A DNA stretch of 64,000 nt, from assembly GCA_001447805.1 (NCBI GenBank), contig CP013099.1, positions 2,861,181 to 2,925,180 on the forward strand, read 5' to 3'. Shown one piece after another: positions 63,380-64,000 of the stretch. Under the pieces are notes generated by a model, which was not told the DNA's origin, made no database searches, and saw only the letters and a program-made list of their open reading frames with translations. The first letter of the stretch is position 1. The number at the start of each line of letters is the position of its first letter. Source of the stretch: Candidatus Tenderia electrophaga (lineage in GTDB: Bacteria > Pseudomonadota > Gammaproteobacteria > Tenderiales > Tenderiaceae). The position numbers were made by a program, and so were the translations under genes.

Positions 63380-63994
63380 ATGTCTGTAACCAAACCAAGA
63401 ATCGCTAACCGCTTCCGCGGTTTCCTGCCCGTCGTCATCGACGTGGAGACCGGGGGCTTCAACGCCGCCACCGACGCCCTGCTGGAACTCGCCGCCGTCA
63501 TGATCGATATGGACGAGGACGGCATGCTCTACCGCGCCCATACCCACGCCTGCCATGTGGCGCCCTTCCCCGGCGCCAATTTGGAACAATCCGCGCTGGC
63601 CTTCAACGGCATCGATCCGCACCACCCGTTTCGGGCCGCGCTGGCGGAGAAAGAGGCACTGGAACAGGTGTTTCAACCCATCCGCGCCGAGATCAAACGC
63701 ACCGAATGCAGCCGCGCCATCCTGGTCGGCCACAATCCGTTTTTCGATCTGGGTTTCGTCAAGGCGGCGGTGGAACGCACCCAGGTCAAAAATCCCTTTC
63801 ACGCCTTCAGCAGCTTCGATACCGCCACCCTTGGGGCGCTGGCCTATGGCCAGACAGTGTTGGCGCGCGCGGTGCAGGCCGCCGACATCGAATGGGATCA
63901 GAGCCAGGCCCACTCGGCCATCTATGACGCGGAGAAGACCGCCGACCTGTTCTGTACCGTAATCAACGCCTGGCAGGAATTGCAGTCACTGTAG
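63380..63994 (+). CDS. rnt: ribonuclease T
   Basis: RNase T trims tRNA, 5S and 23S rRNA 3' ends. The 204-residue DEDDh exonuclease has [11 protein letters not shown] (Exo I), [11 protein letters not shown] (Exo II) and [14 protein letters not shown] (Exo III). Its length matches the family. The ATG at 63380 starts 42 bp after pyrC, an arrangement known in several gammaproteobacteria. The stop falls six bases before the window end. Confidence 0.97.
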   Translation: MSVTKPRIANRFRGFLPVVIDVETGGFNAATDALLELAAVMIDMDEDGMLYRAHTHACHVAPFPGANLEQSALAFNGIDPHHPFRAALAEKEALEQVFQPIRAEIKRTECSRAILVGHNPFFDLGFVKAAVERTQVKNPFHAFSSFDTATLGALAYGQTVLARAVQAADIEWDQSQAHSAIYDAEKTADLFCTVINAWQELQSL

Positions 63995-64000
63995 GGCGCA

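Noticed and set aside
62678-63913. A 411-codon open frame on the minus strand, opposite pyrC and rnt.
   Set aside because: It spans two genes with clear active-site motifs on the other strand. The translation is low-complexity and lacks any motif.

Overview
The window is GC-rich chromosomal DNA from a gammaproteobacterium. Several gene orders are typical of that class: dnaQ-rnhA-yafS-like methyltransferase facing gloB-mltD; yebC-ruvC-ruvA-ruvB-ybgC-tolQRAB-pal-cpoB; and trpF-trpB-trpA, accD, folC, dedD, cvpA, purF, metZ. A free-living, respiring organism, perhaps in the Chromatiales or a related sulfur-oxidiser lineage, would fit, but no gene here fixes the genus. Nothing looks like a prophage, CRISPR array, integron or intact transposase. 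Most of the window is core genome with small accessory pockets.

Layout. 1-1732: the front part of an ankyrin-repeat lipoprotein that runs off the left edge. 2003-6631: DNA polymerase III epsilon subunit, RNase HI, a methyltransferase, glyoxalase II and the murein hydrolase MltD. 6647-15383: a signalling block, all on the minus strand: a PilZ protein, a PAS-GGDEF diguanylate cyclase, a FixL/FixJ-like kinase and regulator pair, and a 1523-residue Cache-PAS4-GGDEF-EAL-receiver protein. 15790-22244: SirB2-like membrane protein and an overlapping AddA-like/AddB-like helicase-nuclease pair. 22420-27481: a DUF523/DUF1722 protein, Slt transglycosylase, an HU protein with a histone-H1-like tail, a SCO1/PCuAC copper-delivery pair and tRNA-Lys. 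27543-37676: queC, queE, the Tol-Pal operon, ruvBAC and yebC. 37943-42924: small exported proteins (two EF-hand proteins, an aspartic protease, a peptidoglycan-binding protein) mixed with an FMN-binding protein and arsenite methyltransferase. 43066-49582: glycerate kinase, then a sugar-transfer cluster (methyltransferase, polytopic membrane protein, GT2 glycosyltransferase, TPR-glycosyltransferase). 49589-58891: metZ, purF, cvpA, dedD, folC, accD and trpABF. 58958-63994: thioredoxin 2, a small zinc protein, a 32-codon membrane peptide gene, truA, two tandem DUF1566 proteins, pyrC and rnt.

How the parts work together. The 6.6-15.4 kb block forms a plausible c-di-GMP circuit: two diguanylate cyclases (one bifunctional with EAL) and a PilZ receptor sit next to a redox- or oxygen-type PAS kinase and its LuxR-class regulator. 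A related sequence, AGGT-CATTACC, occurs upstream of both the kinase operon and the stand-alone cyclase. The Tol-Pal, Slt, MltD, DedD and CpoB genes concern the envelope and cell division. SCO1 and PCuAC deliver copper to a cytochrome oxidase, which indicates aerobic respiration.

The least explained items are: a 265-bp element with near-identical terminal inverted repeats and a ladder of small hairpins, placed inside the ruv operon; a second inverted-repeat family between accD and trpA; an exact sigma-54-type promoter match in front of a small EF-hand gene; a structured leader before metZ; and the 32-residue membrane peptide gene between truA and a terminator. I could run no database search, so novelty is not established for any of these.
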